Origin: CAYNRQ01 sp964399875
GTDB taxonomy: Archaea; Aenigmatarchaeota; Aenigmatarchaeia; QMZP01
DNA: 15,283 nt
Direction of reading: 5' to 3'
NCBI GenBank assembly: GCA_964399875.1
Contig: CAYNRQ010000025.1
Span: 1-15,283, forward strand
Positions 13,038 to 15,283 of the stretch are shown in pieces (position 1 is the stretch's first letter; each line of letters opens with the position of its first letter). The translations under genes were made by a program, and so were the position numbers. The notes beneath the pieces were generated by a model. It saw only the letters and a program-made list of their open reading frames with translations. It ran no database searches and was not told the DNA's origin.

Positions 13038-13766
13038 ATGGGAAAGGTAACCAACTATCTGATAATACTTAACACTTTAATTTTTATCTTGGTTTTTTCA
13101 TTCCCAAAAGAAGTGCAGACATGGGTTTTCGAGACCCTCTCCTTTTCAGGGCCTGCATCTATTGAGGTGTGGAGATGGATTACCTCTCTTTTCCTGCATG
13201 TGAGCGCTTCTCACCTGTTCTTCAATATGCTTGGCCTTTACTTCTTTGGAAAGATTCTGGAAAAGGATGTAAAAAGAGAGTGGTTTATCTCTATATACTT
13301 TGTAAGCGGTCTTCTGGGAAATTTCATATTCATGCTAACAAACCCCAACTTTGTTGTTGGTGCAAGCGGTGCAGTGTTTGGTATAATGGGAGCAGCAATG
13401 CTACTAAATCCTGTCAAGAAAATTCATATGTATGTAATCCCATTGCCACTGGGCATTATAGCAATAATGTTCGTGATATTCGAATCCCTTGTTATCTATT
13501 TTCAGCCCAAAGAATTCGCTAATGTTGCAAATATCTCCCATATAGGGGGTATTCTAACAGGCAGTGTGTTTGCATTGTTCTTTGATGCAAAAAGAGCCTT
13601 AAAGGGCGCCCTGGCACTGGGCGTCTGTGTCGTTCTTCTTATAATTCTGGCCCCTGTATTCGCTATTATAACCGGTATTGGTGGATTTATATTAAATATC
13701 ATAGAAAGTCTTGTTGGTTTCTTTTTATATGGAGCAGCAAAGATGCTCTCATTCATATGGATATAG
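13038..13766 (+). CDS. Rhomboid intramembrane serine protease 3
   Basis: A 242-residue rhomboid with N63 in HLFFNM (oxyanion), catalytic S110 in GASGAVFG and catalytic H168 in ISHIGGILTG. The first helix (about 6-22) is intact. It is longer than rhomboid 2 by some 45 residues: after the catalytic core a further strongly hydrophobic region (about 190-242) adds one or two extra helices. It is divergent from acdB and convergent with ftsZ across 146 bases. The third copy in the window; its sequence differs from the other two enough to suggest separate roles rather than recent duplication. Confidence 0.93.
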   Translation: MGKVTNYLIILNTLIFILVFSFPKEVQTWVFETLSFSGPASIEVWRWITSLFLHVSASHLFFNMLGLYFFGKILEKDVKREWFISIYFVSGLLGNFIFMLTNPNFVVGASGAVFGIMGAAMLLNPVKKIHMYVIPLPLGIIAIMFVIFESLVIYFQPKEFANVANISHIGGILTGSVFALFFDAKRALKGALALGVCVVLLIILAPVFAIITGIGGFILNIIESLVGFFLYGAAKMLSFIWI

Positions 13767-13859
13767 ATTCAAATCAGATTCCACTGGTCCGTGACCACTA
13801 GTTTAGCTGCTGGGAATAACTCTCAATTAATGGGCTAACAGTTTAACCAATATATAACA

Positions 13860-13881
13860 CCCCGCCAGTCTGTGGCTGGGG
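13860..13881. terminator. GC-rich hairpin between convergent rhomboid 3 and ftsZ
   Basis: CCCCGCCA, loop GTCTG, and TGGCTGGGG pair with a single bulged base, by far the most GC-rich spot in an AT-rich 146-base gap. In the ftsZ direction it is preceded by a T-rich run (complement of 13884-13904), which is the actual archaeal-type termination signal. The hairpin may add a bidirectional stop or protect 3' ends; an RNA role or old transposon end cannot be excluded. Confidence 0.45.
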
Positions 13882-13912
13882 TAATTTAGACAAAAAAGAA
13901 AACAAGCGGGGA

Positions 13913-15040
13913 TTATCTTATTATAGGAATCCCCAACTCCTGTCTGGCGTCCCTTTCTTCCATTCTTTCCTCAACAGCAAGAGGCCCAAGTATGTATGGG
14001 GACTTGACCCCGGTCACTATTGTTATCACTCTTATTTTTTCTCCAAACTCAGGGTCTATCCTTGCTCCCCATATAATCTGTGCATCTGGATCTAACTGTT
14101 TTGATACATACTCTCCTATTAAATTAACCTCGTCGAGTTTTAGGTTGCTGCCACCAGTTACATGTATAAGCGCGCCTGAACCACCCTCATAGTTTACTTC
14201 TAAAAGAGGGTTTGTCATCGCCTTCATTATTGCTTCTTCGGCCCTGGATTTGGTGTCTGATTCGCCAAAACCAACTGCTGCTACTCCACCTGAATGCATT
14301 ATTGTTTTTACATCCGCATAGTCAAGGTTAACCAAGGATGGCGTGGAAATGGTTTCTGTTATACCCTTTATTATTGTTGATATGAGATTGTCCGCAACAC
14401 CAAATGCCTGTTGCAAAGGCAGATCACCCGCTATTCTTAGCAGCTTGTCGTTCTCTATTACAATAACAGTATCGCAAACCTGCCTAAGATGGCATAACCC
14501 ATCCTCTGCTTTGCCCATTCGTGCACCTTCTATCTTGAAAGGCATTGTTACACAACCTATTACTATTGCTCCCGACTCCTTTGCCACCCTCGCTACGACA
14601 GGACCTGCTCCTGTTCCGGTTCCACCACCAAGTCCTGCAACAAGGTATACCATATCTGCTTCTTTCAGTATATTTTTTAAGTCTCTTTCACTTTCTTCTG
14701 CTGCTTTTCTTCCTATATCCGGATATCCTCCTGCTCCCAAACCCCTTGTTAATTCTTTACCTATCAGAATCTTTTTATGTGCATTGGTGACTGATAGCTG
14801 TTTGGCATCTGTATTCACTGCAAGGGTCTGTGCACCCTTGATTCCCATATTGGTTAGTGTGGTTATGCAGTTGTTTCCTGCACCACCTATTCCTAAAACC
14901 AGTATCTCTGCCTCCTTTACATCAACACCAAGTTCTTGTATGCTTTTGGCGGCACCATTCACTGTGTGTGCATGCACTTCTCTTTCTGTTGGTTTCTGTT
15001 TGTCTAAACTCTCAAATACCTTCTGAACAAGTGAGTCCAT
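13913..15040 (-). CDS. ftsZ: Cell division protein FtsZ (archaeal)
   Basis: A 375-residue tubulin-like GTPase that polymerises into the division ring. Motifs are VLGIGGAGNNCI (48-59), the GTP-binding G-box GGGTGTGAGP (138-147), NxDxxD of the T7 loop in NLDYADVKTIM (238-248) and the late region VITIVTGVKSPY. The N-terminus is extended by about 40 residues, as in archaeal FtsZ, and the C-terminus ends in a short conserved-looking peptide, QELGIPIIR, probably the tail that binds a membrane anchor such as SepF. It has a strong GGAGGG ribosome binding site, unusual in this window, and inverted repeats upstream. The secE-nusG genes often found after archaeal ftsZ are absent. Confidence 0.97.
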   Translation of the reverse strand: MDSLVQKVFESLDKQKPTEREVHAHTVNGAAKSIQELGVDVKEAEILVLGIGGAGNNCITTLTNMGIKGAQTLAVNTDAKQLSVTNAHKKILIGKELTRGLGAGGYPDIGRKAAEESERDLKNILKEADMVYLVAGLGGGTGTGAGPVVARVAKESGAIVIGCVTMPFKIEGARMGKAEDGLCHLRQVCDTVIVIENDKLLRIAGDLPLQQAFGVADNLISTIIKGITETISTPSLVNLDYADVKTIMHSGGVAAVGFGESDTKSRAEEAIMKAMTNPLLEVNYEGGSGALIHVTGGSNLKLDEVNLIGEYVSKQLDPDAQIIWGARIDPEFGEKIRVITIVTGVKSPYILGPLAVEERMEERDARQELGIPIIR

Positions 15041-15044
15041 AGTT

Positions 15045-15050
15045 CCCTCC
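15045..15050 (-). promoter_or_regulatory. ftsZ: Strong Shine-Dalgarno sequence of ftsZ
   Basis: GGAGGG (complement of 15045-15050) lies four bases before the ATG. It is the strongest ribosome binding site in a window where most genes look leaderless, and it fixes the start codon. Confidence 0.8.
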
Positions 15051-15060
15051 TTTTTTTAAT

Positions 15061-15100
15061 ACACTCTAAAATATATTTTGCATCATAGGTTTTAGAGTGT
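15061..15100. promoter_or_regulatory. 11-base perfect inverted repeat upstream of ftsZ
   Basis: ACACTCTAAAA (15061-15071) and TTTTAGAGTGT (15090-15100) are exact complements 18 bases apart, 21-60 bases before the ftsZ ATG. The spacer start and left arm contain the AT-rich AAAATATATTTT that could be a proximal TATA box, so a bound protein would block it. If transcription instead begins at a second TATA-like AATATATTAA (about 15127-15136), the repeat would form a leader hairpin near the ribosome binding site. Confidence 0.5.
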
Positions 15101-15164
15101 CGAAATCTTTTTTAATACATTAACCTTAATATATTCTAGAATAAGCAAAATCCCAAATTCCCTA

Positions 15165-15198
15165 AAGCTTCAATTCATCCCCCAATGAATTCAAGCTT
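15165..15198. repeat. 14-base inverted repeat, possible terminator or operator
   Basis: AAGCTTCAATTCAT and ATGAATTCAAGCTT pair over a six-base loop CCCCCA with one C-C mismatch. On the plus strand it is followed by CTTTTTCTC, giving the look of an intrinsic terminator, but no plus-strand gene ends here. It may serve the ftsZ region or an unseen gene beyond the window. Confidence 0.45.
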
Positions 15199-15225
15199 CT
15201 TTTTCTCGCAACGTCAACAAAACAG

Positions 15226-15239
15226 TGTAAAAATTTACA
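15226..15239. repeat. Short palindrome TGTAAA-AA-TTTACA
   Basis: Two six-base half-sites separated by AA, next to a TATA-like CATATAAATA. It could be an operator for a gene starting near or beyond the window end. AT-rich context makes chance occurrence possible. Confidence 0.3.
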
Positions 15240-15283
15240 TATAAATATGGATTTTATGATATATAAAGTTTTAGAATATCTAA

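Noticed and set aside
13768..13860. Possible H/ACA or other guide RNA, and a tRNA T-loop-like TTCAAAT
   Set aside because: Short stems (TGGTC/GACCA, TTAGC/GCTAA) and an ACA can be found, but no full guide structure. The T-loop-like sequence has no pairing T-stem. The resemblance of TTAACCAAT here to the window's first bases is too short to count.
14343..15026. A 227-codon open frame antisense to ftsZ
   Set aside because: It runs opposite the well-conserved FtsZ GTPase region, has no recognisable domain and a Ser/Pro/Ile-rich composition typical of a complement of conserved coding DNA.
15247..15283. Open frame starting MDFMIYKVLEYL and running off the window end
   Set aside because: Only 12 codons are visible, there is no well-placed TATA box or ribosome binding site for this ATG, and the sequence is AT-rich enough for chance. 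It could be the start of a divergent gene, but I cannot support it.
1..15283. CRISPR array, tRNA, rRNA or prophage genes
   Set aside because: No regularly spaced repeats, tRNA cloverleaf, rRNA stretch or phage structural genes were found on either strand.

Overview
The window is archaeal chromosome, AT-rich and gene-dense. Ribosomal proteins L34e and L14e, elongation factor 1-beta with its usual upstream double-zinc-finger partner, an ADP-forming acyl-CoA synthetase beta subunit and an archaeal-type FtsZ all point to Archaea. So do the promoters: most genes have a TATA box about 22-30 bases before the start codon and almost no leader. Overlapping ATGA junctions and very short gaps suggest a small, compact genome, possibly a DPANN or related lineage. 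The sequence alone does not fix the phylum.

Layout. 86-1689: two overlapping TIM-barrel genes of the endonuclease IV / sugar phosphate isomerase superfamily. 1755-4036: a pyruvate:ferredoxin oxidoreductase operon, gamma-delta-CutA-alpha, with a metal-tolerance gene (cutA) inside it and no beta subunit after alpha. 4037-4293: no intact gene, but a 49-codon ORF ending in a hairpin typical of an IS200/IS605 right end, probably a transposon scar. 4294-5476: radC, a convergent HxlR-type regulator with a palindrome in its promoter, and a leaderless 31-residue micro-ORF. 5478-10910: a membrane block, with a rhomboid whose first helix is frameshifted, two tandem MacB/FtsX-type permeases, their ATPase, a secreted and membrane-anchored beta-sandwich protein, and a second rhomboid. 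10986-11407: zinc-finger protein and EF-1beta. 11486-13005 (minus strand): L14e with a long lysine-rich tail, L34e, and the acyl-CoA synthetase beta subunit. 13038-13766: a third rhomboid. 13913-15040 (minus strand): ftsZ, with inverted repeats upstream.

How the genes work together. Por and the acyl-CoA synthetase (pyruvate to acetyl-CoA to acetate plus ATP) form the classic archaeal fermentative ATP-yielding route, but each complex lacks one essential subunit here, so the partners must be encoded elsewhere or be lost. The permeases, ATPase and surface protein form one transporter operon flanked by rhomboid intramembrane proteases; a functional link to the rhomboids is only inferred. Most striking are a 113-bp near-identical tract shared by the two otherwise diverged permease genes (gene-conversion signature), the one-base frameshift that disconnects the first helix of rhomboid 1, the uncatalogued leaderless micro-ORF, and the probable transposon scar exactly where porB would be expected.
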